A stretch of 64,000 nt of DNA from Flavobacterium aquidurense (GTDB lineage: Bacteria; Bacteroidota; Bacteroidia; Flavobacteriales; Flavobacteriaceae), in contig NZ_JRLF01000006.1 of assembly GCF_001404985.1 (NCBI RefSeq), forward strand, positions 248,001 through 312,000, in the 5' to 3' direction. A program made the translations under genes and the position numbers. Of the stretch, positions 17,210 to 25,706 are shown in pieces (the first letter of the stretch is position 1; each line of letters opens with the position of its first letter). The notes beneath the pieces were generated by a model, which was not told the origin of the DNA, ran no database searches, and was given only the letters and a program-made list of their open reading frames with translations.

Positions 17210-19162
17210 TTAAGGTTCGATAAGATTAAACCATACATCAAAATTCTCAATGTTACCAATAAACTTTTTGAAGGCTTCTTTATTACCCGTTACTTTTAGT
17301 ACTCCTTTTGATAACAATTGATCTACGGTTACATCCTGCGCTTCACCTGTGAGAGCCATAAGTGCTTTTCTAGGTCCGGTAATTGTAGCAGTAACTTTAT
17401 CTTTTATCGGGCTTCCAACTCTGGTACTCACCGTGCCATTGCTGATTACAAGCCCTACATTTTCTTTTGTATCGGTCAATTCAAAATTAAAATTGAACTT
17501 ATCTGTATTTTCTTCAGTCCCTTTGTAACGCATAGCCAGATAGTTGAAAAACATCTCTGAAGACATCCCGTTTACCATATCCGGGTTGGATGCGGAAGAA
17601 TTTTTAAAAACTTTCTTGCCATAGCGGAGTTCCTGTGCCCCGGTCAGATAAAAATTACGCCATGGTCCTGATTCAGCCTGATATCCCATCTGTTCGTAAG
17701 CATCTGCAAGCAGATTTCTGGCTTTCTGATTTTTAGGTTCTGCAAAAACCACATGATTTACTATTTCTGCCACCCAGCGGTATTCTCCTTTATCATAAGA
17801 CTCTTTCGCTTTTTTCAGAATATTCTCGCTGCCTCCCATTAACTCTACGTACTTCTGTCCTTCTTCTACCGGAGGCAGCGGATTTAAGTTAGCGGGATTA
17901 CCGTCAAAAAAACCAAAGTACAACTGGTACTGCGCTCTTGCATTATGGCTTACCGTTCCGTAGTATCCTCTGTTTGAAAACTGGGTATCGAGCTGCTTAG
18001 GCAGTTTTAAAGTGTTTGCGATTTCCACAGGATTCATCCCTTCATTTGCCATCCTCACGGTCTGATCGTGAATGAATCTGAACAGATCTCTCTGGTTTTC
18101 CAGAAAATCCACCACTTCAGCATTCCCCCATGTAGGCCAGTGATGCGATCCAAATGAAAACTGCGCGTCTTTTCCCCATTTATCAATAGCCTTATCAATA
18201 TACATACTCCATTTCTGGCCGTTTCTCACCTGCGCCCCCCTTAAAGTATAAAGGTTATGAAGCGTATGATTTACAACTTCTGCCTGCATGAAAGCTTTAT
18301 AATCTGGCAGATAGCACATCATTTCAGCTGGCGCTTCAGATTCGGGTGTATAAACAAACTCAAATTTAATTCCGTCAATTATTTTGGTTTCACCCTCCTT
18401 TGAGGAAATAATATCCGTTCCGTCCAGAATTCCTGCAGTTCCCGATGCAGTTGTAGTTCCAAGCCCGGAACCTAAGGAACCTGTAGCACTTTTAGGAAGT
18501 AAATTTCCGTACATATACATTGCTCTTCTGGTCATGGCGTTCCCTGCAATCAGATTTTCGCTTACTGAGTGTTCCAGAAAACCTTCCGGAGCATATATTT
18601 TTATTCTGCCCGATTTTACATCATCTTCATTAACCACACCGCGCATTCCTCCAAAATGATCCATATGGCTGTGCGTAACAATCACGGCAGTAACAGGAAG
18701 GTCTTCTAAATGTTTCCTAACAAGCCTCATTCCTGCCTCTACTGTTTCTTTAACTGTCAGCGGGTCTATGATAATCCATCCTGTTTTTCCTCTGATCACC
18801 GACATATTGGCGAGATCAAATCCTCTGATCTGATAGATTCCTTCGCTTACTTTAAATAACCCGGCCGTCGCGTTAAATCCGCTCTGTCTCCATAAACTCG
18901 GATTAACGCTTTCAGGTGCAGTACCTTTAAGGAAATCAAACTGTTTAAAATTATAAAATCTGCCAATAGTATCCTGCGGATAAGCAGCAATTAGACCTTT
19001 ATTTACATTTTTCAGATCTGTCTGGTCCTTAAAATCCAGATAATCGTACAATGCTTTATTAGCCGCTATAGTGTATGAAGTCGGCGGATTACTTTTTGGT
19101 TGATTCTGGGCTGCTGCCGCTGCTGCGAGCATAAGCGAACAGCATAAAATTATTTTTTTCAT
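17210..19162 (-). CDS. Exported linear alkylsulfatase (metallo-beta-lactamase fold, SdsA1-like)
   Basis: It hydrolyses primary alkyl sulfates such as dodecyl sulfate to alcohol and sulfate, outside the cytoplasm. A signal peptide (about 1-18) is followed by a metallo-beta-lactamase domain with THSHMDHFGG (His164, His166, Asp168, His169 as zinc ligands), an alkylsulfatase dimerisation domain (about 380-520) and a C-terminal SCP2-like lipid-binding domain (about 530-650). The length of 650 matches SdsA1/BDS1 enzymes. It follows an outer-membrane channel gene by seven bases, suggesting joint transcription for substrate entry and cleavage. Confidence 0.92.
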   Translation of the reverse strand: MKKIILCCSLMLAAAAAAQNQPKSNPPTSYTIAANKALYDYLDFKDQTDLKNVNKGLIAAYPQDTIGRFYNFKQFDFLKGTAPESVNPSLWRQSGFNATAGLFKVSEGIYQIRGFDLANMSVIRGKTGWIIIDPLTVKETVEAGMRLVRKHLEDLPVTAVIVTHSHMDHFGGMRGVVNEDDVKSGRIKIYAPEGFLEHSVSENLIAGNAMTRRAMYMYGNLLPKSATGSLGSGLGTTTASGTAGILDGTDIISSKEGETKIIDGIKFEFVYTPESEAPAEMMCYLPDYKAFMQAEVVNHTLHNLYTLRGAQVRNGQKWSMYIDKAIDKWGKDAQFSFGSHHWPTWGNAEVVDFLENQRDLFRFIHDQTVRMANEGMNPVEIANTLKLPKQLDTQFSNRGYYGTVSHNARAQYQLYFGFFDGNPANLNPLPPVEEGQKYVELMGGSENILKKAKESYDKGEYRWVAEIVNHVVFAEPKNQKARNLLADAYEQMGYQAESGPWRNFYLTGAQELRYGKKVFKNSSASNPDMVNGMSSEMFFNYLAMRYKGTEENTDKFNFNFELTDTKENVGLVISNGTVSTRVGSPIKDKVTATITGPRKALMALTGEAQDVTVDQLLSKGVLKVTGNKEAFKKFIGNIENFDVWFNLIEP

Positions 19163-19169
19163 ACTATAA

Positions 19170-20135
19170 TTATTGGTTGTTTTGATTCTGATTTTTTAAG
19201 GCCTGCATTGTTTTTTTCATTCCTCCGCCAAAAACATAAGTGTATTTAACAGTGAATAAGGAGCCGTTTGGAGCATAATCATTACCTCCGGCAGCTGTAA
19301 TGTAATTAATCCCGAACTGATGAAACAGCGAGGGACTGTAATTAAAAGTTCCTCCTACACCTGCTACAGACTGTGAGTCCTCTTGTGCAATCCCGTCTTT
19401 TTTCGTTTCTCCTCCTACACGACCCGCAGCATCAGCAGAGATCCAAAATTTCTGGTTGAAATTGTAAACGGCATGCAGTGTTAATCCGTAAAATGCTTTC
19501 TGCTCAAGCTTCGAAGGAGTGCCTGAGGGAAGAAGATTAGGCAGGGCATTGTTTCGGGTAAAAAATTTAGCGTTTAGATAGGCTTCGAAATCCCAGTTAT
19601 CCACCGGCACTGTTAAAGCAATTTCAGGTTTAAACTGCCAGCGGTTTCCTCCCGGATTGAGAAGCTGAGAGTCCGAATACGATCCTGTAGGCATTGTAAC
19701 TGCAAGTGACCACGCTAAAGCCAGCTGTTTTTTGGTCTGCAGAAATTGAGGAAAAGAAAGGGCATCACCGCCAATAATATTGGTGCCCAAAACAACCATG
19801 ATATCACCCATCCCCGATTTATTGGCATTGTAGCCTAAAATATCGGCATCAATATTCACATAGGGAAGCATGACCTGAACACCTGCAGTTTTTCCTGCAA
19901 GATTAAAAAAATTAGCATAACGCACATAACCTATATGCGCATTAATATCAATATCTCTGTTAGGAATTGTAATAGCCCCATCGATTGTGGAATTGGTAGT
20001 CTGCAGAAGGTATCCTCCCTGCAGCATTTGCATGCCTATTGGATAATTCTGATAAATTTTAGCCTCGGTAGCATTCTGGCTGACAGCCATCTGAATAGTC
20101 ATCAGAAAAATTAAAGTAGCGTATAGTTTATTCAT
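19170..20135 (-). CDS. MetA/phenol-pathway-type outer-membrane channel
   Basis: A protein of about 320 residues with signal peptide (MNKLYATLIFLMTIQMAVSQ) and alternating-hydrophobic beta strands with aromatic ends, the pattern of the MetA-like transporter family (PF13557-type), including GDIMVVLGTN, VTMPTGSYSDSQLLNPGGNRW and a C-terminal VKYTYVFGGG. Such barrels carry hydrophobic compounds across the outer membrane. Here it directly precedes the alkylsulfatase, so I infer uptake of alkyl sulfates or alcohols. The start at 20141 (MLMNK) is an alternative. Confidence 0.8.
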   Translation of the reverse strand: MNKLYATLIFLMTIQMAVSQNATEAKIYQNYPIGMQMLQGGYLLQTTNSTIDGAITIPNRDIDINAHIGYVRYANFFNLAGKTAGVQVMLPYVNIDADILGYNANKSGMGDIMVVLGTNIIGGDALSFPQFLQTKKQLALAWSLAVTMPTGSYSDSQLLNPGGNRWQFKPEIALTVPVDNWDFEAYLNAKFFTRNNALPNLLPSGTPSKLEQKAFYGLTLHAVYNFNQKFWISADAAGRVGGETKKDGIAQEDSQSVAGVGGTFNYSPSLFHQFGINYITAAGGNDYAPNGSLFTVKYTYVFGGGMKKTMQALKNQNQNNQ

Positions 20136-20141
20136 AAGCAT

Positions 20142-20677
20142 TTGTTTTTCCTAAAATTAAAAAGAAATTATTAAATATAATGCGTACATCACAAAAATTA
20201 AACAAAACATCAAACGATCAGTCCCATTCTAACAAATAACACAGAAACAAAACCGAAACACTGTTAATAAGACAATTTACATTTACTTACTTTTTACCAT
20301 TTACGTAAGAAACTTACAAATGGTTTTAATAAGTTTTATATACCTATGTTTCGTTTAAATCCTAAGTATTATTTTTTCTTAAAATAATATATAAAACACT
20401 TATTTTTAACATTTATACGTGTTAAAAAATAAAAATACAAGTAAATAAGTTCTTAACTTAATCATAAAGTCAAAATTAATTTCTTTTGCTGGCACAGTGT
20501 TTGAAAATAATTTTTCAACTCTGGCTTTTACTCTGCAGTAAAACAGAATTGAAAATGCAGCTTTTAATAATATGAAATAGTACAGATTTAAAAGCATTTT
20601 ATAGCTGCATATTTCTCATTCATTTTTATTAAACTGTTACTGAATTGAACAATCAGTAACTCAAACCAAAAACATTT
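20142..20677. other. Gene-free divergent region with an inverted repeat near the plus-strand gene
   Basis: Very AT-rich, with no convincing gene. Eighteen bases before the plus-strand ATG lies the perfect inverted repeat GTTACTGA-N9-TCAGTAAC (20636-20660), a candidate operator or RNA hairpin for the following gene. The rest probably holds promoters for both divergent units, but no strong consensus is visible. Confidence 0.55.
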
Positions 20678-21679
20678 ATGATAAGTAAAAATTTCCTTTT
20701 TTCGTTAGCAACAGTATGCCTGCTTGGACAATCAATTTTCAGCCAGAATATTAATGATACTCCCTCACTTGGTCTTCCAGGCGATAATCTGGATTTATAT
20801 GCCGTTCTGGATCTTTTTCAAAAATCAAAAACTATTGAAGATTTTGAAAAATCACTGAATGATAAAAATTCAGGCATTAATAATCTTGATTTAGATCTTG
20901 ATAAAAAAGTGGATTTTATCAAAGTTACTTCTAAAAGCGAAGGCTCTGATTTTACTTTTGTGCTTCAGGATCCGGTAAGCAAAACTGAAACACAGGATAT
21001 TGCCGTTATTTTAGTGGACAAGGATAAATCCGGAAAAGTAAACCTGCAGATTGTTGGTGATGAGGATTTGTACGGTAAAAACTATGTCATTGAACCTAAA
21101 ACAACAGCGACAGCCGCAGTTACTGCTAACCCTGCTTACAGCGGATCAGATCCAGCCAAAAGTGCTCCTGCTTCACAGGCTGTCGTGGTAGAAAAAGTTC
21201 CAGTTGTGCAGTATATCTATTCGCCTGCCTATGTTCCCTACTATCCGCCGTATTATTATGGATACTATCCGCCTTACTATATACCTTTTGCGGCTATATC
21301 TGTAGCAGTTTATGCTCATCATCATTACCATCATCATCATCATTATTACGGCGGTCATTACGGAGGAGGCGGTACAGTAATTATTCATAATAAAAATGTA
21401 TATAATAACTATAACATAAACAGAAGCCGATCAAATACTGTAGTTACCAATAGAGAAAGCGGAAAATACCGCACCGCTGCGAATTCCAGCAATAGGCAGC
21501 AGGCAAGAAGTTCAGAACAGAGAAGCAGTAAATACAATAAGGGAGCATCAACACAGACCCGTAAGCACAGCCAGGCATCAAACAGACCTGCAAAAAATTA
21601 CAGTCAGCCACAGAGATCTTCTGCATTAAAAACTACACCGCATGCAGCAGTGAAAAGACCTGTTCGTTCTAAGATGTAG
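20678..21679 (+). CDS. Exported His/Tyr-rich protein
   Basis: A 333-residue protein with signal peptide (about 1-22). Residues 25-150 form a folded domain with Asp-rich segments (NNLDLDLDKKVDFIKV). A proline/tyrosine-rich tract (YPPYYYGYYPPYY, about 190-202) is followed by a histidine cluster (about 212-225) and glycine-rich YGGHYGGGG. The C-terminal 100 residues are basic and low-complexity (Ser, Arg, Gln, Asn). The histidine tract may bind metal, and the basic tail could contact nucleic acid or polysaccharide. The family is common in Bacteroidota but its role is unknown to me. Confidence 0.82.
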   Translation: MISKNFLFSLATVCLLGQSIFSQNINDTPSLGLPGDNLDLYAVLDLFQKSKTIEDFEKSLNDKNSGINNLDLDLDKKVDFIKVTSKSEGSDFTFVLQDPVSKTETQDIAVILVDKDKSGKVNLQIVGDEDLYGKNYVIEPKTTATAAVTANPAYSGSDPAKSAPASQAVVVEKVPVVQYIYSPAYVPYYPPYYYGYYPPYYIPFAAISVAVYAHHHYHHHHHYYGGHYGGGGTVIIHNKNVYNNYNINRSRSNTVVTNRESGKYRTAANSSNRQQARSSEQRSSKYNKGASTQTRKHSQASNRPAKNYSQPQRSSALKTTPHAAVKRPVRSKM

Positions 21680-21807
21680 ACCTACTTGGAGTCTTTTATA
21701 AACATTGGTTCAATTTAATAACATTAAATAAATTATCCTTCGATCCCCAACAGGACATCCAAACCAAAAAGTTGAAGCCATATAAAGACAGCTTCTACTT
21801 CCAGTAT

Positions 21808-21864
21808 GACAATTTCTTTAAATCATTCATAAAATGGTTTGTAAATTGTTCAGTAAGGGTCACT
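21808..21864 (+). repeat. Dispersed 3'-UTR element, copy D (right half)
   Basis: Contains CAATTTCTTTAAATC, TTCATAAAATGGTTTG and a terminal GTAAGGGTCAC, all matching the right half of the full element at 24897-25057. The left half (TACATACAAACCGCTT) is absent. It lies between a stop codon and a terminator, as do the full copies. Confidence 0.85.
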
Positions 21865-21868
21865 AAAA

Positions 21869-21895
21869 AAACTCTAAATCAATGATTTAGAGTTT
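21869..21895 (+). terminator. Terminator hairpin
   Basis: AAACTCTAAATC / GATTTAGAGTTT form a perfect 12-bp stem with a 3-base loop, followed by a T-run. It serves the His/Tyr-rich gene and possibly the convergent MocR gene. Confidence 0.9.
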
Positions 21896-21980
21896 TTTTT
21901 TTATTCCCTTTACTACTATTTACCAGTAAATTTAAAAAATAGCTACTTTCATTTCTAAACTCACTTTTTCCGTTTTAAAT

Positions 21981-23405
21981 TTATTCACTATTGCTTTGGA
22001 AAAATATCTGACCAAGCTTCTCTAATGCTTTCTCGATTTTTGGCTCCCAGACATTGCAGTAATTTAATCTTAAATAATTATCATATTCCTTTTTTGCAGA
22101 AAATAATTCACCTGGCGCATAACTTATTCCTTTTTCTATGGCATAATCATATAATAATAAAGGATTTATACGAACCGGTAATTCGATCCACAATACAATT
22201 CCGCCATTTGGACAGCTAATTTTTGTTCCATTCGGGAAGTGTTTCTCAATTAATTCTGTAGCACGAAGCAAATTTTTATGAAGTTCTAATCGATATCTTT
22301 GCAAATGACGGTCATAAATACCTGAACTTAATAATTGCTGCACTACTCGTTGATTAAAATTAGATGTTGAGCCATTATACATCCATTTAATTCTCGATAC
22401 TTCAGATAAGAAACGCCCCGGAGCACACCAACCTATTCGAAATCCCGGAACCAAAGTTTTGGTAAAAGAACTACAATACATTACCCAGCCATTTTTATCA
22501 TATGCTTTGATTGTATCAGGTCTGCTTCCGTTGAAAAAAATTTCTCCATAAAGATCATCTTCAATAATTGGAATATTTCTATTATTGGCAAAATTTGCAA
22601 GTTGTTTTTTTGTTTCAGTACTTATACAAGCTCCATCAGGATTGTTGAAATTGCTGACAAACAAACAGGCTTTTATTTGAAGCCTTTTGGTTATGTTTTC
22701 AATATCCGTAAACTTAATTCCAGTTTCTGGATCAGAAGGTATTGTTGCGAGTTTCAAATCAAGACATTCAAGAATTTGCAGAATTCCATAATAACAAGGG
22801 TCCTGAACAAGTACGGTATCACCTGGTTGCGTTACAGCTTTCAGGCAGCATAACAAAGCTTCTTTTGCACCATTTGTTATAATTACTTCATCGGCATAAA
22901 AATTACCATTCCATAAAAATGACCGCTTTGAGATTTCCTCACGAAGTTCTTTATTTCCATTTCGTTGTTCTAAAGTAAGATAAGTTCCTGTAATATCTCT
23001 TGATACATTTTGAATTGCACGTTTGATTCCATTAAAAGGCAATAAACGATGGTCTGGTATTGCATTGGCAAAAGACACAAAATCTGCTCCACTCTCTTCT
23101 TTATGTATCTTCTGTAAAAGTTCATCAATATATACCTCACTTTCTGAGAAAGAAGCAGGCAATGATCTCGGTATAGGAAGTTTTTTTACTGATTGATGTC
23201 TTACAAAATAGCCAGATCTTTCTTTTGAATCGATTATCCCTTTATCAATCAAATAGTTAAAACTTTGAAGAATCGTACCGACACTCGCGTTATTTTCTTT
23301 TTGTAAATGACGGAGAGACGGCAATTTGTCTCCAGCTTTATAAACACCTTCCTCTATCATGGAGGCGATTTTATTTGCGAGATTTATATAAACAGGTTCT
23401 TTCAT
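21981..23405 (-). CDS. MocR/PdxR-type regulator (GntR HTH plus aminotransferase fold)
   Basis: Residues about 1-70 form a GntR winged helix (VYKAGDKLPSLRHLQKENNASVGTILQSFNYLIDKGII) and about 110-474 a class-I aminotransferase domain with the PLP lysine in SSFTKTLVPGFRIGW and the Asn/Asp signatures NFNNPDG and IPIIEDDLYGE. MocR proteins use PLP or an amino-acid-PLP adduct as effector. The gene is divergent from a SnoaL-RidA fusion, its likely target; RidA proteins destroy reactive enamines produced by PLP enzymes, so the pairing makes sense. Confidence 0.93.
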   Translation of the reverse strand: MKEPVYINLANKIASMIEEGVYKAGDKLPSLRHLQKENNASVGTILQSFNYLIDKGIIDSKERSGYFVRHQSVKKLPIPRSLPASFSESEVYIDELLQKIHKEESGADFVSFANAIPDHRLLPFNGIKRAIQNVSRDITGTYLTLEQRNGNKELREEISKRSFLWNGNFYADEVIITNGAKEALLCCLKAVTQPGDTVLVQDPCYYGILQILECLDLKLATIPSDPETGIKFTDIENITKRLQIKACLFVSNFNNPDGACISTETKKQLANFANNRNIPIIEDDLYGEIFFNGSRPDTIKAYDKNGWVMYCSSFTKTLVPGFRIGWCAPGRFLSEVSRIKWMYNGSTSNFNQRVVQQLLSSGIYDRHLQRYRLELHKNLLRATELIEKHFPNGTKISCPNGGIVLWIELPVRINPLLLYDYAIEKGISYAPGELFSAKKEYDNYLRLNYCNVWEPKIEKALEKLGQIFFQSNSE

Positions 23406-23420
23406 TAGGCAAAGATAATA

Positions 23421-23456
23421 ATCTGTTACAGTAAAATATTCAAAATCTGTATCTGT
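23421..23456. promoter_or_regulatory. Direct ATCTGT repeats, candidate MocR operator
   Basis: ATCTGT occurs at 23421, 23445 and 23451, close to the start of the MocR gene and within the divergent region. MocR regulators usually bind direct repeats, and CTGTTACAG here is in addition a short palindrome. The assignment is by position and pattern only. Confidence 0.45.
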
Positions 23457-23580
23457 TTTAGTATTAGTTAATTTTAGAAGTTTGCTATGTCTAATTATTA
23501 AATAAAATCAAATGAAACTTCAAACCAATATTACATTTTTCATCATGTTATAAACATCTATTAATGCACAAAATAAAACT

Positions 23581-24378
23581 ATGAGCAATACTCAACAATC
23601 AGAAAAAACAGTTAGAGATTTTTTAGAAATTGTTCGCTCAGGAAAAGATCCTGAAAGAGCCGCAGAATTTATGTCTGAATCTGTCAAAGCCAATCAATTG
23701 AACTCTGAACATCAAGAGGTAATTATGAGAACACCCGCGAACTATTCGGAACATGTAAAAGATTTTATAAAAATGTACGGGAATTATAAGCTTGAAATTA
23801 CCGAGTTAATAGCCAATGGCGATAAAGTGTATGCACGATGGGAGCAATTAGGAAAACAAATGACCGACATTGATAACTTTAAAGCAACAGAACTTCCAGT
23901 AACCATAATTAATCATGCAACTTTCAGAATATCAAAGGGAAAAATCGTAGAATATTGGATCGCTACAGATCGAAAAGGTACAGAATTGCAATTACAAGCA
24001 AACGAAAAACTGAGTGAATCGCAGCAACCTAAGAGTGTACCATATTCAGATGCCGTAAAGTCAGGCGACAATCTTTATATATCCGGTCAACTGGGTTTAA
24101 ATCATACAACTGGGAAATTTAATGAGGGAGATTTTGAATCTGAAGCAAAACAGGCTATGGATAATATTGGTCTTATCCTAAACAAACAGGGCCTTACGTT
24201 TAATAATCTGGTAAATGTAACAATTTATCTTACTAATATGGGAAATTACAATACTATAAATAAAATTTATTCTACGTATTTTCAAAGTAATTTCCCTGCA
24301 AGAATCTGTATTGCAGTTAAAGAATTGCCACGTAAGGGAAATATAGAAATTGCCGCCGTTGCAAATTTTAAAAAATAA
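23581..24378 (+). CDS. SnoaL-like/RidA fusion protein
   Basis: Two domains are joined in 265 residues. Residues about 5-135 are a SnoaL-like (ester cyclase-type) NTF2 fold (FLEIVRSGKDPERAAEFM, HATFRISKGKIVEYWIATD). Residues about 150-265 are a RidA/YjgF domain (GDNLYISGQLGLNHTTGKF, VNVTIYLTNMGNYNTIN, FPARICIAVKELPRKGNIEIAAVA), including the substrate-binding Arg in PARICI. RidA hydrolyses 2-aminoacrylate-type enamines. The fusion suggests that a small-molecule isomerase or cyclase step and enamine removal are coupled. The MocR neighbour supports a PLP-linked pathway. Confidence 0.9.
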   Translation: MSNTQQSEKTVRDFLEIVRSGKDPERAAEFMSESVKANQLNSEHQEVIMRTPANYSEHVKDFIKMYGNYKLEITELIANGDKVYARWEQLGKQMTDIDNFKATELPVTIINHATFRISKGKIVEYWIATDRKGTELQLQANEKLSESQQPKSVPYSDAVKSGDNLYISGQLGLNHTTGKFNEGDFESEAKQAMDNIGLILNKQGLTFNNLVNVTIYLTNMGNYNTINKIYSTYFQSNFPARICIAVKELPRKGNIEIAAVANFKK

Positions 24379-24404
24379 AAGTTTGAATATATTAAATTTA
24401 AAAA

Positions 24405-24887
24405 ATGATTACACTGGTAAAATTTGAAAAAGAAATGTACGAACAGTTAATTTCGTGGGTAGAAAGTGAGGAAGATTTAATGCTTTTTGCCGGTCCTAAA
24501 TTTACTTTTCCTCTTACCACAGAGCAATTGGATGCTTCTTTAACAAACGAACAACGTTTTGCTTTTCAGGTAATTAATGAAGGTAATAATTTACCCATTG
24601 GTCATTGTGAAATTTATTTGACAGATGAGATTGCTGTCTTAGGCAGAATTTTAATTGGAGACAAATCATATCGTGGTCAAGGTTTTGGAAAAGCAATTAT
24701 AATAGCACTTTTAGAGCATATCAAATTGAATATTGATCGTTCAAAAATAGAATTAAATGTTTTTGATTTTAATAGTAATGCCATAAAATGCTACGAGAAA
24801 GTCGGTTTTAGAATAAATCAAGACAAGAAATCTGAGATATCCTTCAAAGATAAAAGTTGGACTTTATTGAATATGAGGATTGAATAA
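24405..24887 (+). CDS. GNAT-family N-acetyltransferase
   Basis: A 160-residue protein with the acetyl-CoA pyrophosphate loop in RILIGDKSYRGQGFGKAIIIALLEH and the later LNVFDFNSNAIKCYEKVGF motif of the RimI-like branch. The gene follows the RidA fusion by 26 bases, so the two are probably co-transcribed. The acceptor is unknown; an amine or amino acid in the same PLP-linked pathway is possible. Confidence 0.9.
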   Translation: MITLVKFEKEMYEQLISWVESEEDLMLFAGPKFTFPLTTEQLDASLTNEQRFAFQVINEGNNLPIGHCEIYLTDEIAVLGRILIGDKSYRGQGFGKAIIIALLEHIKLNIDRSKIELNVFDFNSNAIKCYEKVGFRINQDKKSEISFKDKSWTLLNMRIE

Positions 24888-24896
24888 TTAGTTTTT

Positions 24897-25057
24897 AACA
24901 TTTAACCCTTACGATACATACAAACCGCTTTCAAATAAATTCAAATAAATTCAAATAAATAGGACAAGTAATTGTCTTACAAATTCACTTGTATGTAAGT
25001 CAATTTCTTTAAATCGTTCATAAAATGGTTTGTAAATTGTGAAGTAGACGTCACAAA
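24897..25057 (+). repeat. Dispersed 3'-UTR element, copy A (full length)
   Basis: Begins AACATTTAACCCTTACGATACATACAAACCGCTT in effect (split by small changes in other copies) and ends near GACGTCACAAA. The ends contain TACAAACC and GGTTTGTA, which can pair. Inside, AATTGTCTTACA and TGTAAGTCAATT pair over 12 positions with one mismatch. A 10-bp TCAAATAAAT unit is repeated three times at 24931-24960. A terminator follows directly. Other copies: 21808, 38598, 45654 and a fragment at 27466. Confidence 0.85.
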
Positions 25058-25090
25058 AAAATCCCATTTCTAACGAAATGGGATTTTTTT
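25056..25090 (+). terminator. Terminator after copy A of the dispersed element
   Basis: AATCCCATTTC / GAAATGGGATT pair perfectly around a TAAC loop (core 25061-25084), followed by a long T-run. Confidence 0.92.
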
Positions 25091-25092
25091 TT

Positions 25093-25137
25093 TATCTTTG
25101 AAATGCAGGATTTTTAATCCAAATGGCTTTATCTTTG
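25093..25137 (+). promoter_or_regulatory. Promoter region of XRE gene, copy 1
   Basis: Two TATCTTTG elements at 25093-25100 and 25130-25137 match TAnnTTTG; the second is 25 bases from the ATG and is the likely -7 element. The paralogous cassette has the same arrangement. Confidence 0.6.
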
Positions 25138-25162
25138 AGCTTCTAGAAAATCGATATTCATT

Positions 25163-25567
25163 ATGGAACAGAAAATACATCAGGGGAAAAACGTCAAACG
25201 TTTTAGAGAAATGCTTAACATAAAGCAGGAAGCATTAGCTTATGATCTCGGAAATGACTGGAATCAGAAGAAAATTTCTATGCTCGAGCAAAAAGATGTA
25301 ATTGAAGATAATCTGTTGAAACAAATCTCAGCGGTATTAAAAATTCCTGTGGAAGCTTTTCAGAACTTTGATGAAGAACAAGCTATTAATATTATTTCTA
25401 ATACTTTTGGAGATAATGCTTGTGTTGGAAATCCAAATTCTTCATTCAACTTTAATCCTATCGAAGAGCTAAAAAAACTTCACGAAGAAAAAATTGCTTT
25501 ATACGAGCGTATGCTGAAAGAGAAAGATGAAATGATGGTGAGGCTTGAGAAATTGATTGGTAAATAA
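25163..25567 (+). CDS. XRE-family helix-turn-helix regulator, copy 1
   Basis: A 134-residue protein. Residues about 8-65 are a Cro/CI-type DNA-binding domain (GKNVKRFREMLNIKQEALAYDLG, QKKISMLEQK). A variable linker (about 82-105, GDNACVGNPNSSFNFNPIEE) leads to a C-terminal amphipathic helix (KLHEEKIALYERMLKEKDEMM) expected to dimerise. The paralogue at 40980 has the same ends but an unrelated linker. No adjacent partner gene exists; it is transcribed alone from a self-contained cassette. Target genes are unknown. Confidence 0.9.
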   Translation: MEQKIHQGKNVKRFREMLNIKQEALAYDLGNDWNQKKISMLEQKDVIEDNLLKQISAVLKIPVEAFQNFDEEQAINIISNTFGDNACVGNPNSSFNFNPIEELKKLHEEKIALYERMLKEKDEMMVRLEKLIGK

Positions 25568-25593
25568 TTATTCATTCTAAGATATATTAAAAC

Positions 25594-25621
25594 AAAAAAG
25601 AGACTTTCGAGTCTCTTTTTT
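25594..25621 (+). terminator. Terminator of XRE copy 1
   Basis: AAAAAAGAGACT / AGTCTCTTTTTT form a 12-bp stem around a TTCG tetraloop, with a T-run. The UUCG loop is especially stable in RNA. Confidence 0.92.
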
Positions 25622-25650
25622 TTGTTTTAGAACATTATGTATGCGTGCGA

Positions 25651-25706
25651 AGTCATGAGATATTCGCATAGATTTCATAAGAACACTTTGTAGAGCGAGG
25701 GATATT
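25651..25706. repeat. Short dispersed repeat, copy 1
   Basis: AGTCATGAGATATTCGCATAG followed by TTTCATAAGAACACTTTG and TAGAGCGAGGGATA-like sequence corresponds to 43203-43258 with scattered changes. Both copies lie upstream of genes for exported or membrane-anchored proteins; no coding content. Confidence 0.65.

Larger units (their letters stand above)
21680..21980. other. Intergenic stretch with partial dispersed element
   Basis: Between convergent genes. Holds a right-half copy of the dispersed element (21808-21864) followed immediately by a terminator (21869-21895). Nothing else was recognised. Confidence 0.6.
25092..25628 (+). repeat. XRE cassette, copy 1 of a duplicated unit
   Basis: This stretch, containing a promoter region, an XRE gene and a terminator, is nearly identical to 40909-41443. 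The similarity starts right after the preceding terminator (TTTATCTTTGAAATGCAGG) and ends in the downstream GTTTT after the terminator. Only the middle of the gene differs strongly. Confidence 0.9.

Noticed and set aside
20406..20597. A 63-residue minus-strand frame in the gap before the His/Tyr-rich gene.
   Set aside because: AT-driven hydrophobic sequence without recognisable family, promoter or conserved neighbour.
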